64,000 nt of DNA from Thiothrix lacustris DSM 21227 (GCF_000621325.1 NZ_KK211257.1:86793-150792); one strand, 5' to 3'. Positions 47,318 to 54,848 are shown, counted from the first letter of the stretch. Numbers and translations: made by a program. Notes: generated by a model not told the origin, from the letters alone.

Positions 47318-47785
47318 ATGAAAACTGTAAACACCCTGATTGTTCTCTTGTTTGTTGGTATGCCTGCGATGGCTGAAGTCGAAGGTGTTCCACCCGCGCC
47401 AGAAACCTATTGCCAGTGGGAAATGGTTAATTATGCCATTCCTGCACCGTTATGCGGTTTGAAAGGTGATGTCGCGAATGGCATTAAAGTGGTGTCGGAT
47501 GGAGCAAAAGGCAATTGCCTCGCTTGCCACCAGTTGCCAATTGAAGGCATCGAAGCCTATGGGACGATTGCGCCGCCGCTGGCTGGTATTGCCGCCCGCC
47601 TTACGGAGGCGCAATTACGCTTGCGGGTGGTGGATTCGCGTCATCTGAACCCGAATTCGATCATGCCCGGCTTTTACCGTGACCCCAGCCTGATCAATCG
47701 CCCTGCGAAATCCTACGAGGGCAAGACATTCCTGTCCGCGCAAGAGGTCGAGGATGTCATCGCTTATCTGGTAACGCTCAAATGA
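47318..47785 (+). CDS. soxX: SoxX, monoheme cytochrome c of the Sox thiosulfate-oxidising system
   Basis: A 155-residue periplasmic cytochrome with a signal peptide (cut near AMAEVEG). The heme site is CLACH (NCLACHQLP). A distal Met ligand lies in NSIMPGFYRDP, and the family ending FLSAQEVEDVIAYLVTLK is present. With SoxA it oxidatively couples thiosulfate to the SoxY cysteine. Its ATG has AAGGA almost adjacent (spacing too short for normal use) and may be read as a leaderless start. soxA overlaps it by ATGA. Confidence 0.94.
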   Translation: MKTVNTLIVLLFVGMPAMAEVEGVPPAPETYCQWEMVNYAIPAPLCGLKGDVANGIKVVSDGAKGNCLACHQLPIEGIEAYGTIAPPLAGIAARLTEAQLRLRVVDSRHLNPNSIMPGFYRDPSLINRPAKSYEGKTFLSAQEVEDVIAYLVTLK

Positions 47786-48564
47786 TTACACTTACTTCCT
47801 CACGTTTGTGGATGGGCAGTTTGCTGCTGGCAATGTCTTGTTATGTATCTGCTGATGCGCCGACACCTTCCAAGTCTGGTCATGAATTCGTCAAAGACGA
47901 AACCCGTGAGATGCAGGATGATGAATTCCAGAATCCCGGTTTCATTGCTGTGGAGGCAGGGCGGGTATTGTTTAATGCCAAGCCTGCGTCCGGCAAATCT
48001 TGCGCGAGTTGCCACGGCGAGGCGGGTGAAAAGCTGGATGTGAACAATCTGGCGCGTTACCCGATCTACGATAAGGCGCAGGGCGGCATTGTGCGCTTGC
48101 AAGATAAAATCATGAGTTGCCGTGAACAGCAGTCAGGTGAAGCTCCCTTGCCCGCATACGATCATGATTTGCTGGCACTGGAAACCTTTGTGCGCCATTT
48201 GGCCGCTGGTGAACACGTCAATGTGCAAACCGACGGCGATATGGCACCGCTACTGAAAAAAGGTGAGGAACTGTACAGAACCCGCTTCGGCTTGATTGAT
48301 ATGTCTTGCGCCCATTGCCATGACATGTACCCCGGTCAGATGATTCGTGGGCAGAAGATCAGCCAAGGGCAGGGTAATGGTTTCCCAGCTTACCGGCTGG
48401 ATACGGGTGAAATGGCAAACCTCGATTTACGCATTAAACAATGCCTGACCTTGATGCGTGCCGAACCGTTCGCGCCCGATGCAGAAGAAAGCAAATTGCT
48501 GGGCGCTTATATTATGTCGCGTTCCAATGGCCTGAAAATCGAAACGCCTGCTGTGCGGTATTGA
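47782..48564 (+). CDS. soxA: SoxA, diheme cytochrome c subunit of SoxAX
   Basis: A 260-residue periplasmic protein with a signal peptide (cut near VSADAPT). Two heme sites are visible, CASCH (near residue 75) and CAHCH (near residue 175). The catalytic cysteine, which carries a persulfide and ligates heme 2, is in DLRIKQCLTLMRAEPF near the C-terminus. The SoxXA pair stands alone: soxB, soxYZ, soxCD and a soxK-type small subunit are not adjacent. The next gene is on the other strand. Confidence 0.95.
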   Translation: MITLTSSRLWMGSLLLAMSCYVSADAPTPSKSGHEFVKDETREMQDDEFQNPGFIAVEAGRVLFNAKPASGKSCASCHGEAGEKLDVNNLARYPIYDKAQGGIVRLQDKIMSCREQQSGEAPLPAYDHDLLALETFVRHLAAGEHVNVQTDGDMAPLLKKGEELYRTRFGLIDMSCAHCHDMYPGQMIRGQKISQGQGNGFPAYRLDTGEMANLDLRIKQCLTLMRAEPFAPDAEESKLLGAYIMSRSNGLKIETPAVRY

Positions 48565-48569
48565 TCCCT

Positions 48570-48890
48570 TTACAGGAAATCGTGTCCGGTCATATCGCCT
48601 TCGATATTCATGTGGATTTCGCTCACGCGTGGCATCCGTTTGAGTATGTAAGCCGCCATGAGTGTGCCGCTTTGCTGGTTGCCGTTGGATAGCGCGGTGA
48701 GAAGCTTATCTGCCACGATTTGGCAACGCTGTTCCTGATCGGGGTTGTCTACCCATGTTCGGCTCATTTGATAGCCTTTATCCATGTCCTGATCGAGTTG
48801 TGCAAAAAAGTCTTCGCCTTCTGCCAGTATGAAATCTGGCACGTCAATATCGCGTGTGGTGTCGTTGATTTGTATCCGTAATTGCATCAT
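48570..48890 (-). CDS. Small soluble protein of unknown function
   Basis: A 106-residue cytoplasmic protein I cannot assign. It is acidic, with a beta-strand start (QLRIQINDTTRDIDVP), helices with DQEQRCQIVADKLLTALSNG and a strand-rich end with IHMNIEGDM. It starts 63 bp from, and divergent to, the PiuC-like dioxygenase gene, and ends five bases after the convergent soxA stop. The compact spacing suggests a real gene, possibly co-regulated with the dioxygenase. Confidence 0.65.
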   Translation of the reverse strand: MMQLRIQINDTTRDIDVPDFILAEGEDFFAQLDQDMDKGYQMSRTWVDNPDQEQRCQIVADKLLTALSNGNQQSGTLMAAYILKRMPRVSEIHMNIEGDMTGHDFL

Positions 48891-48953
48891 TCTTTAACCT
48901 TTTATCTGTCTCGTGGGCAGATTACCCGATTCCATCGCTTAAAGGAAATTGCC

Positions 48954-49622
48954 ATGCTATTGCTGATCAAAAAAGTACTCGACCCCCAGCGTATCAAGGA
49001 AGTGCAGGAATTGTTGGCCACCGGCGAATTCGTGGATGGGCGATTTTCTGCCGGAGCGGAGGCTGCCAAGGTTAAGTACAATCAGGAGCTTTCTCCTAAC
49101 AGCCCTTTGCACCGCCGCCTGAATGCGATGGTGATGTCGCCGCTGGTACAAAACCCTGAATATCAAGCCGCCGTTATGCCACTGCGGGTAGCCACAGCGT
49201 TTTATGCGCGTTATCTGCCGGGTATGACCTACGGTTTCCACGTTGATGACCCGGTGATGGGGCCGATGTCGGGGCGTTACCGCACGGATGTTTCCAGCAC
49301 AGTCTTCCTCAACGATGACTACGAGGGCGGTGAAATCGTTATCCGCACTGCGTATGGGGAAGAAAGAATACGTGGGGAAGCGGGTGATGCGGTTGTGTAT
49401 GATTCGGGTAGCTTGCACAAAGTCGCGGAAGTGACCAAAGGTGTACGGCTGGTAGCAGTGACCTGGGCGCAAAGTTTGGTGAAAGACCCGCAACAACGCG
49501 AATTGTTGTACCAGTTGGCTCAGGCACGCGAGGGGGTGATGGATAAACTACCAAAATCCACAGAGGCTGCCAGCATCAGTACCGTCCACATCAACTTGTT
49601 GCGGATGTGGAGCGAGGTGTAG
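48954..49622 (+). CDS. PiuC/PKHD-type Fe(II)-dependent dioxygenase
   Basis: A 222-residue oxygenase of the PKHD (YbiX/PiuC) family. The iron ligands are HVD in YGFHVDDPVM and the distal His in YDSGSLHKVAEVTKGVR, with Arg for 2-oxoglutarate close by; FLNDDYEGGEIVI is typical. PiuC-like proteins are often linked to iron uptake, but no siderophore receptor gene is in this window. AAAGGA precedes ATG 48954. It is divergent from the 106-residue gene. Confidence 0.85.
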   Translation: MLLLIKKVLDPQRIKEVQELLATGEFVDGRFSAGAEAAKVKYNQELSPNSPLHRRLNAMVMSPLVQNPEYQAAVMPLRVATAFYARYLPGMTYGFHVDDPVMGPMSGRYRTDVSSTVFLNDDYEGGEIVIRTAYGEERIRGEAGDAVVYDSGSLHKVAEVTKGVRLVAVTWAQSLVKDPQQRELLYQLAQAREGVMDKLPKSTEAASISTVHINLLRMWSEV

Positions 49623-49734
49623 ATTAGCGCCACTAAGCCGAAAATCCCCTTTCTTTGTCAGGGATACGGTTGGCAATCGTTTGGTTTAAGTGCAAAACAG
49701 GGCGTGTGTTAAATGCAGCTACAAGGAGTTTTGC

Positions 49735-50580
49735 ATGGCGCAACTGTTGGTCAAGAAGTCATCTTGGTGGGAATTTAACACCAAGCAGGCACTAATATGG
49801 TTTCCTGTCGCTGCGGTACAAGCCAGTACGTTGGCAGGGTTGGGGTATTTTTACCACCGCCTCAACGTGTTGGAGGCGCAGCCTGTGCGTCAGCCAGTCT
49901 TGGCGAATGCCTTGCAAGATGTGAAAGCCCCTACTACGCGGCTAAACCGTGTTCCTCCACCACTGCCGCCTGCACCAGCACCCGCATCTTGGCAGGTCGC
50001 AATGGATAGCCCGGTGGCACTGGGTTTTATGCGCGTAGGGCAGGACTTTTCCCATGTGGCGCCAATAAAGCCAAAGCCGAAAGCGGTTGCAGTAAGGTCA
50101 GCGGTTTTGCATGATGCTGATAGGGCTGATATTAAGCGCGTGGCACAGGCCAACCGTTCCGCCTCCCCCGTTAAGCTGAAGAAAATCGCCCAGCAGCAGC
50201 TTGCACCTGCTGTTCCTGAGTCTGAACCTGTTTACGTGCCGGAAGTGGTCAACGCTGAGCCGTTACCCGTGGCAATACCGGCAGAAATCACACGTGGCAA
50301 ACCTTTGCCGGTGGGAATTGTGGCGTGGGTTTATTTGGGGGAGTTACGTGATTACGGCTGGTACGGGCAGCGTTTGCATATTTCCCCGGATAGTGGTTTA
50401 CCAGAAGTCGGTGGGGAATACCGCACGCAAAAAATTCACGGCATTTACGACCAGCCGCATGGCAATCGCACGATGGGCGGCTTCCAGCAAGGGGATGTGG
50501 TGAGTATTCTGGATGTTCAGCATGAGTCCAACCACGGAGTTTGGGCAAAGGTGCGCAAGATTCGCGCCGTGGGTCATTGA
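49735..50580 (+). CDS. Membrane-anchored protein with C-terminal SH3-like domain
   Basis: A 281-residue protein of unknown function. One membrane helix near the N-terminus (about residues 19-38, ALIWFPVAAVQASTLAGLGY) anchors it. A Pro/Ala/Lys-rich, probably disordered region follows (about 60-190), then a beta-rich C-terminal domain (about 195-281; RLHISPDSGLPEVGGEYR and FQQGDVVSILDV) resembling a bacterial SH3-like fold. The topology suggests a periplasmic envelope protein. AAGGAG precedes ATG 49735; a terminator follows. Confidence 0.65.
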   Translation: MAQLLVKKSSWWEFNTKQALIWFPVAAVQASTLAGLGYFYHRLNVLEAQPVRQPVLANALQDVKAPTTRLNRVPPPLPPAPAPASWQVAMDSPVALGFMRVGQDFSHVAPIKPKPKAVAVRSAVLHDADRADIKRVAQANRSASPVKLKKIAQQQLAPAVPESEPVYVPEVVNAEPLPVAIPAEITRGKPLPVGIVAWVYLGELRDYGWYGQRLHISPDSGLPEVGGEYRTQKIHGIYDQPHGNRTMGGFQQGDVVSILDVQHESNHGVWAKVRKIRAVGH

Positions 50581-50605
50581 GTCGGTTTGTTGTCTGGTAA
50601 AAACT

Positions 50606-50631
50606 AAAAAAGCCGCTGGTTAGCGGCTTTT
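50606..50631. terminator. Bidirectional terminator
   Basis: AAAAGCCGCT / AGCGGCTTTT with a short loop lies between the convergent genes ending at 50580 (plus) and 50653 (minus); A- and T-rich flanks suit both directions. Confidence 0.85.
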
Positions 50632-50652
50632 CAGGTATCTGAAGCGTACAGC

Positions 50653-50844
50653 TTATTTCCAGAAGTTAGCTTCTTTGGATGCCATTTCGCGGACTTCATT
50701 CGTCAGCTCTTGATAACGTTCGCGGTAAGTTTTCCACTCACCAACGTAATATTCTTCTGCGCTGAATTTGCCTGATTGCTCGTATGCAGTGAATTTGCGC
50801 TGCATTTCAATCATTTCGTTGATCAGCTCTTGCTTAGTGCTCAT
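50653..50844 (-). CDS. 63-residue helical protein downstream of rspA-type gene, unknown
   Basis: A small, charged, probably all-helical soluble protein (MSTKQELINEMIEMQRKFTA ... ASKEANFWK). I do not recognise it. The start at 50844 has GAGG upstream at normal spacing; longer versions run through a hairpin and are unlikely. It lies 88 bp downstream of the DsrC-paralogue gene on the same strand, separated by a strong hairpin (50904-50922), so it may be made at a different level from that gene. Confidence 0.65.
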   Translation of the reverse strand: MSTKQELINEMIEMQRKFTAYEQSGKFSAEEYYVGEWKTYRERYQELTNEVREMASKEANFWK

Positions 50845-50903
50845 GTCCGGTGCCTCTTTCAAAATAACCAAATTCTTGGTAGCAGGATAAACGGATTCCG
50901 TTA

Positions 50904-50922
50904 AAAGGGGGATACCCCCTTT
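50904..50922 (-). terminator. Hairpin (attenuator or partial terminator) between rspA-type gene and the 63-residue gene
   Basis: A perfect eight-base stem (AAAGGGGG / CCCCCTTT, loop of three). Read on the minus strand it ends in TTTTAA, a weak terminator tail. It lies just after the DsrC-paralogue stop. Confidence 0.55.
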
Positions 50923-50932
50923 CGGGTAGAAA

Positions 50933-51277
50933 TCAATAGCCGCCTTTGCGGTTAGTCGCTGGCAGACCCGCAACTTTCAAGCCTTGCTTGCTCGGTGCGC
51001 GTGGGAACAAGGTGTACATGTCTTTACTGGACAACTTCTTGTCGCTCCACTTGTCGGCCATGGCTTTCTGGATAATGCGTTCCATTGGCTGTGTGCCGTT
51101 GTTGTTAATGTATTGGTCGCGCAAGTAGTGGAGGACATCCCAATGCCGCTCGGTCAACTCGCCAATGCCTTCTTCAGTGGCAATAACTTTAGCAACTTCT
51201 TCGTTCCAATCGTTCAGGTTTACCAGAAAACCCGCTTCAGTGGTTTCGATGGTTGTGCCATTTACTTCGTAAGCCAT
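50933..51277 (-). CDS. DsrC/TusE-family protein lacking both redox cysteines (RspA type)
   Basis: A 114-residue member of the DsrC/TusE/DsvC fold. The alignment with DsrC encoded in this same window is clear: GFLVNLNDWNEEVAKVIA matches YLENLNDWTPEVAEALA, and TERHWDVLHYLRDQY matches TSEHWEILNFLREYY. The C-terminal arm ends GLPATNRKGGY instead of GLPKPTGCV. The protein contains no Cys at all, so it cannot form the trisulfide or persulfide chemistry of DsrC. Such paralogues are known as Rsp (regulatory sulfur-related) proteins. A role as competitor or regulator in the dsr system is inferred. GAGGAA precedes the start. Confidence 0.88.
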   Translation of the reverse strand: MAYEVNGTTIETTEAGFLVNLNDWNEEVAKVIATEEGIGELTERHWDVLHYLRDQYINNNGTQPMERIIQKAMADKWSDKKLSSKDMYTLFPRAPSKQGLKVAGLPATNRKGGY

Positions 51278-51416
51278 GTTTTATTCCTCATGCAAAAGTG
51301 AATGTTGCCATTCGATGAAATTCTTGATCGCAAAATTATACGAAAAAGTACCGTTCCTCCCATTCCTCAAAAGGGATACACCCGGCTGTGAGGTGTATGC
51401 CGATGGGCGTAGAGGA

Positions 51417-52106
51417 TCATTCTGTAGGTTTCAGGGTTTTAATGCCCTTATGTGGCATGAATAACCCGCAACCCAACTTGCGCCCATCGCCTAAACCGTA
51501 TTGTTGCAGCTTGATGGATGGGTCACTGTCCAGATCGGCAATCATCAGATGACGTGTGTGTAAAACGTTGTCGGGCGTGCGGAGTGTGTGGCTTTTGCCG
51601 CACAGCAGTTTTTTTACTTTGAAATCCGCCACCCTTTTTACTTCTGCTGCCATACGCTGCAAAAAGCTGTTTTCATCTTCACCCTCGTTCGATAGGACAT
51701 AGCGAGCGAAGACTACTGAGGTGTGGATAAACGGCTTTTCTTTCATGTCACGCAGGCCAATCGGGTAGTCGCCAACATCCAGCGTCTTGCCGCTGAGAGC
51801 TTGTGTGGCAGCAATTCGCTGTTTGGGGATGCGTAAAAATAGGCGGGTGCGACGCGAAGGCAATAGGAATTGGTTGGTCGGGTCATCCGGGCGTTCCCAG
51901 CCATTGCCGCTTTCAGCGACGTGAACCGGGTGTACGCCTGCCACACTTTCCTCGGCAAACCAAGGTAAGGCTTGCTGGATAGCTTGTGCCAAATCCCAAG
52001 CATGATCGAGTGGCAACCGCTTGCAGTCGATGGCGAAACTCACGTCCAACACATCATCGGGTGCGATGTAGGGGAGGGTTTTATCTTCGTCTTCCTGCCA
52101 AAACAT
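51417..52106 (-). CDS. Cas6/Cmx6-like protein without CRISPR array
   Basis: A 229-residue protein resembling the Cas6 variant family called Cmx6 (TIGR02807-like). The signs are a ferredoxin-like start (LDVSFAIDCKRLPLDHAWDL), ALPWFAEESVAGVHPVHVAE, RTRLFLRIPKQRI, SGKTLDVGDYPIGL and above all the Gly-rich end QQYGLGDGRKLGCGLFMPHK. Cas6 proteins process CRISPR RNA, but no cas genes or repeat arrays are in the window. Its partners are a 65-residue protein, a TauD-like dioxygenase and an RspA-type DsrC paralogue. A non-CRISPR RNA-binding role linked to sulfur metabolism is possible; this is inference. Start at 52106 has GAGG upstream; the upstream small gene ends four bases away. Confidence 0.7.
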   Translation of the reverse strand: MFWQEDEDKTLPYIAPDDVLDVSFAIDCKRLPLDHAWDLAQAIQQALPWFAEESVAGVHPVHVAESGNGWERPDDPTNQFLLPSRRTRLFLRIPKQRIAATQALSGKTLDVGDYPIGLRDMKEKPFIHTSVVFARYVLSNEGEDENSFLQRMAAEVKRVADFKVKKLLCGKSHTLRTPDNVLHTRHLMIADLDSDPSIKLQQYGLGDGRKLGCGLFMPHKGIKTLKPTE

Positions 52107-52110
52107 CCTG

Positions 52111-52308
52111 TTACCTCGCCGATGAAAATGCAATTTCCAGTTGATCGTACCAGTCTTCCGGGCGGTCTTTGTAGCCGGGTGGTTCAATATCAATCTGGAA
52201 GAAAATGGAGCCTGTTTCTAGGGCACGTTTTTGTACGATTTGTTTTAACTCGTCGAAATTGCTGATGTTTTCACCTTCTGCCATCAGGATTTGGCTTAAG
52301 CTGAGCAT
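52111..52308 (-). CDS. 65-residue protein between TauD-like and Cas6-like genes, unknown
   Basis: A small acidic soluble protein (e.g. ISNFDELKQIVQKRALETGS, IDIEPPGYKDRPEDWYDQLE). I do not recognise it. Its ribosome site is excellent (AAGGAG six bases before ATG 52308), and it sits 21 bp after the dioxygenase gene and 4 bp before the Cas6-like gene. It is therefore almost certainly the middle gene of a three-gene operon. Confidence 0.72.
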   Translation of the reverse strand: MLSLSQILMAEGENISNFDELKQIVQKRALETGSIFFQIDIEPPGYKDRPEDWYDQLEIAFSSAR

Positions 52309-52329
52309 ATTGTCTCCTTGTGGTGGGGT

Positions 52330-53208
52330 TTAAAGCACCCGATCAAAATAACGCCCTCGGTACAGTAAGCGTTGTTGTGCCGGGTCGTCACTGTCTTTGA
52401 AAGCGGTGCGGCAATGCAGCACGTTGTTGCACAACAAGCCTTCGCCTGCTTGTAATGTGTACCCTATTTTGTAAGGTGAGTCCTGTTGCCATAAATTCAA
52501 TAGGAAATCGGCAGCTTCCAGTGTTAGCGGATCATCACGCCATTGTACGTTACGTTGGCGGGCGGAATAGCGCATGTGCAAGTGGCCGCTTGGCGTAATG
52601 CTGAACACTGGCCCGGATTGTGCCGGGCGGATGATTTCCCCGTTGAGGATATTGGCGGGGATGGTAAACGCATTCGGGTGCATCAGAGCGTGGATGTAAT
52701 CCGGGTTGGCATCGCGTAGCAGGATGTAGGCAATCTCGTGATCCATTAGCCAGCTCATTCCGCCTTCCAGTGCGTGTTGGGCGCAATGCAATACCATGCC
52801 ATTGATTTGTGCTTCCGGTAGATTGTAATACCCATCGGTATGCCAGCTTAACTGTTTATTAGTATAGGGAATGTAATCATGCTGCCCGACATGGGACGTG
52901 ACGTGTAAGGATGTCAGGCTGTCTTCATCGGCACACAAATTGTTATCCAGCCGGAATAGCCCTACTTTTTGCCCTAAACGGTGCACATGGCGTTTGTTGC
53001 GCACATCGCCTTGCATGAAACGGTACAGGGCAAGGTTGTGTTGACGGCAAATACTTTGAAGTTGAGCCAGTTCTGCTGCGCTGGGATTTTCCGGGTCCTG
53101 AATGGGTGTGAACAACTGTTCGGATGACAGTGGGTAGGCGTCCAATTTTTTTGTCCGCCATGTTTGGTAAGTCATCAGGTTATTGAAATAAAAGGGTAAG
53201 TTGTGCAT
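52330..53208 (-). CDS. TauD/TfdA-family Fe(II)/2OG dioxygenase, divergent from dsrA
   Basis: A 292-residue dioxygenase-fold protein. The HxD iron motif is in LSWHTDGYYNLP, the distal His in CNNVLHCRTAFKDS, and a candidate 2-oxoglutarate Arg in QRLLYRGRYFDRVL at the C-terminus. TauD relatives release sulfite from taurine, while others hydroxylate diverse molecules; the substrate here is unknown. The start ATG 53208 has GAGG upstream. It heads the minus-strand operon and shares a 319-bp divergent region with dsrA. Confidence 0.82.
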   Translation of the reverse strand: MHNLPFYFNNLMTYQTWRTKKLDAYPLSSEQLFTPIQDPENPSAAELAQLQSICRQHNLALYRFMQGDVRNKRHVHRLGQKVGLFRLDNNLCADEDSLTSLHVTSHVGQHDYIPYTNKQLSWHTDGYYNLPEAQINGMVLHCAQHALEGGMSWLMDHEIAYILLRDANPDYIHALMHPNAFTIPANILNGEIIRPAQSGPVFSITPSGHLHMRYSARQRNVQWRDDPLTLEAADFLLNLWQQDSPYKIGYTLQAGEGLLCNNVLHCRTAFKDSDDPAQQRLLYRGRYFDRVL

Positions 53209-53527
53209 TTTACAGACCTCAGGAAAGACCGTTGCCAAATCCAGCTATTTGCAATATTAAAAAATCCGAATATGCTATTGTACTGTTGTTGCTGAACTAT
53301 TTTTGATTATGTTGAAGGTATATCCCCTAAGGGATAGGGCTTGGATTCAGGCAACACCCCATGGGTGAGATTCTTTGTTGTAGGTATCACGCATACACTT
53401 AGCAGACTCGCATATTGAGGGAACGAAAGTTCCGCGACCCGTTTTTGAATTGAAATTTCAGCCTGATTTTGAGTGTAGAGCCGGTCAGGAGGAAACGCCA
53501 TCGTAATCGTTTACTGAGGAGGCAGGT
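53209..53527. promoter_or_regulatory. 319-bp divergent control region upstream of dsrA, with structured leader
   Basis: A plausible plus-strand promoter is TTGCAA (53249-53254) and TATGCT (53271-53276), 16 bases apart. The resulting leader of about 245 bases holds inverted repeats at 53321-53336 (TATCCC/GGGATA), 53355-53367 (CACCC/GGGTG) and 53420-53433 (GGAAC-GAAA-GTTCC, a GNRA-capped stem). A palindrome TGAAATTTCA lies at 53451-53460, and a strong ribosome site (GAGGAGG) precedes dsrA. No coding frame of substance is visible. Confidence 0.5.
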
Positions 53528-54829
53528 ATGGCAATTAAAAATTATCCAACACCAATGCTAGATGTGCTGGAAGAAGGCCCATGGCCTAGCTTCATCAGCG
53601 GCTTTAAAAAGCTGCGTGACGAGCATCCAGATGAACGCATCCGCAACACCATCAATGGTTTGATGGGGCAGTTGGAGCACTCTTATGAAACCAAAATGGG
53701 CTACTGGAAAGGTGGTACCATTTCTGTCTTCGGTTACGGTGGCGGCATTATCCCGCGCTTCTCTGAAGTCGGCCACATGTTCCCGGAATCCAAAGAATTC
53801 CATACCCTACGTGTACAGCCACCTGCTGGCAACTACTACACCACTGACATGTTGCGCCAACTGGCTGATAGCTGGGAAAAATGGGGCTCTGGCCTGCAAA
53901 CTTTCCACGGCCAAACCGGCAACATCATGTTCATCGGTGCAAACAGCGTTAACTTCCAACACTTCTTTGATGAAATCAATGAATACGGTTGGGACTTGGG
54001 TGGTGCAGGCCCTTGCGTGCGTACTGGTATGTCTTGCGTGGGTGCTGCCCGTTGTGAAATGTCCAACTGTAACGAGCACGCCACGCATCGTCGCTTGATG
54101 AACAACTTTACGGATGACGTGCATCGTCCGGCGCTGCCTTACAAGTTCAAGTTCAAGGTTTCCGGCTGCCCTAACGATTGCCAGAACGCGATTGAACGTT
54201 CTGACTTCGCGGTTATTGGTACTTGGCGTGATGAGATGAAAATCAATCAAGCTGAAGTCGCCAACATGATCATGAAGAAAGCCAAGGAAATTGGCAAAGA
54301 AGGTGATCGTTCTGCAGGCCGTCAGTACATGTTCGACAACGTTATTAGCCGTTGCCCTACTCAAGCGATCAAGCTGAACGACGATGACACCATCACTGTT
54401 GATAACAGCAACTGTGTACGTTGTATGCACTGCCTGAACGTTATGCCAAAAGCACTGCAAGTAGGCGATGACAAGGGCGTAACTATCCTGATCGGTGGTA
54501 AGCGTACTCTGAAAATCGGCGACTTGATGGGTACTGTTGTTATTCCATTCATGAAGCTGGATACCGAAGAAGATTATGAGCGTATCGTTGAGCTGGCTGC
54601 TTCCATCATCGACTTCTGGGCTGAAAACGGTCTGGAACATGAGCGTTGCGGTGAGATGATTGAGCGTATCGGTCTGGTGAACTTTCTCGAAGGCATCGGT
54701 ATTGACCCAGATCCAAACATGATCAAGCAACCGCGTAACGTTTCTTACGTGCGTACTGATGGTTGGGACGAAGCTGCTGAAGCTTGGTTCAACCGCAAGC
54801 GCGAAGAAAAAATGGCTGCGGCTGCTTAA
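53528..54829 (+). CDS. dsrA: Reverse dissimilatory sulfite reductase, alpha subunit
   Basis: A 433-residue cytoplasmic subunit of the siroheme/[4Fe-4S] enzyme that oxidises DsrC-bound or polysulfide sulfur to sulfite. Cluster ligands are seen in CVGAARCEMSNC (near residue 177) and SGCPNDCQNAI (near residue 216). An inserted ferredoxin domain has CVRCMHCLNVMPKAL (near residue 297). The sequence and the accompanying dsrEFH and dsrL genes indicate the oxidative type of sulfur oxidisers. First gene of the dsr operon. Confidence 0.98.
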   Translation: MAIKNYPTPMLDVLEEGPWPSFISGFKKLRDEHPDERIRNTINGLMGQLEHSYETKMGYWKGGTISVFGYGGGIIPRFSEVGHMFPESKEFHTLRVQPPAGNYYTTDMLRQLADSWEKWGSGLQTFHGQTGNIMFIGANSVNFQHFFDEINEYGWDLGGAGPCVRTGMSCVGAARCEMSNCNEHATHRRLMNNFTDDVHRPALPYKFKFKVSGCPNDCQNAIERSDFAVIGTWRDEMKINQAEVANMIMKKAKEIGKEGDRSAGRQYMFDNVISRCPTQAIKLNDDDTITVDNSNCVRCMHCLNVMPKALQVGDDKGVTILIGGKRTLKIGDLMGTVVIPFMKLDTEEDYERIVELAASIIDFWAENGLEHERCGEMIERIGLVNFLEGIGIDPDPNMIKQPRNVSYVRTDGWDEAAEAWFNRKREEKMAAAA

Positions 54830-54848
54830 TACTATACGGCTCTTTGCA

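Noticed and set aside
51376-51398. Inverted repeat ATACACC/GGTGTAT as a terminator between the Cas6-like and DsrC-paralogue genes
   Set aside because: No T-run follows on the minus strand and the loop is nine bases; it could equally be chance or an operator.
50600-53530. CRISPR array near the Cas6-like gene
   Set aside because: No direct repeats with regular spacers are present here or anywhere else in the window.
53807-54730. 307-codon antisense frame opposite dsrA
   Set aside because: dsrA is certain and the antisense protein has no family features or ribosome site.
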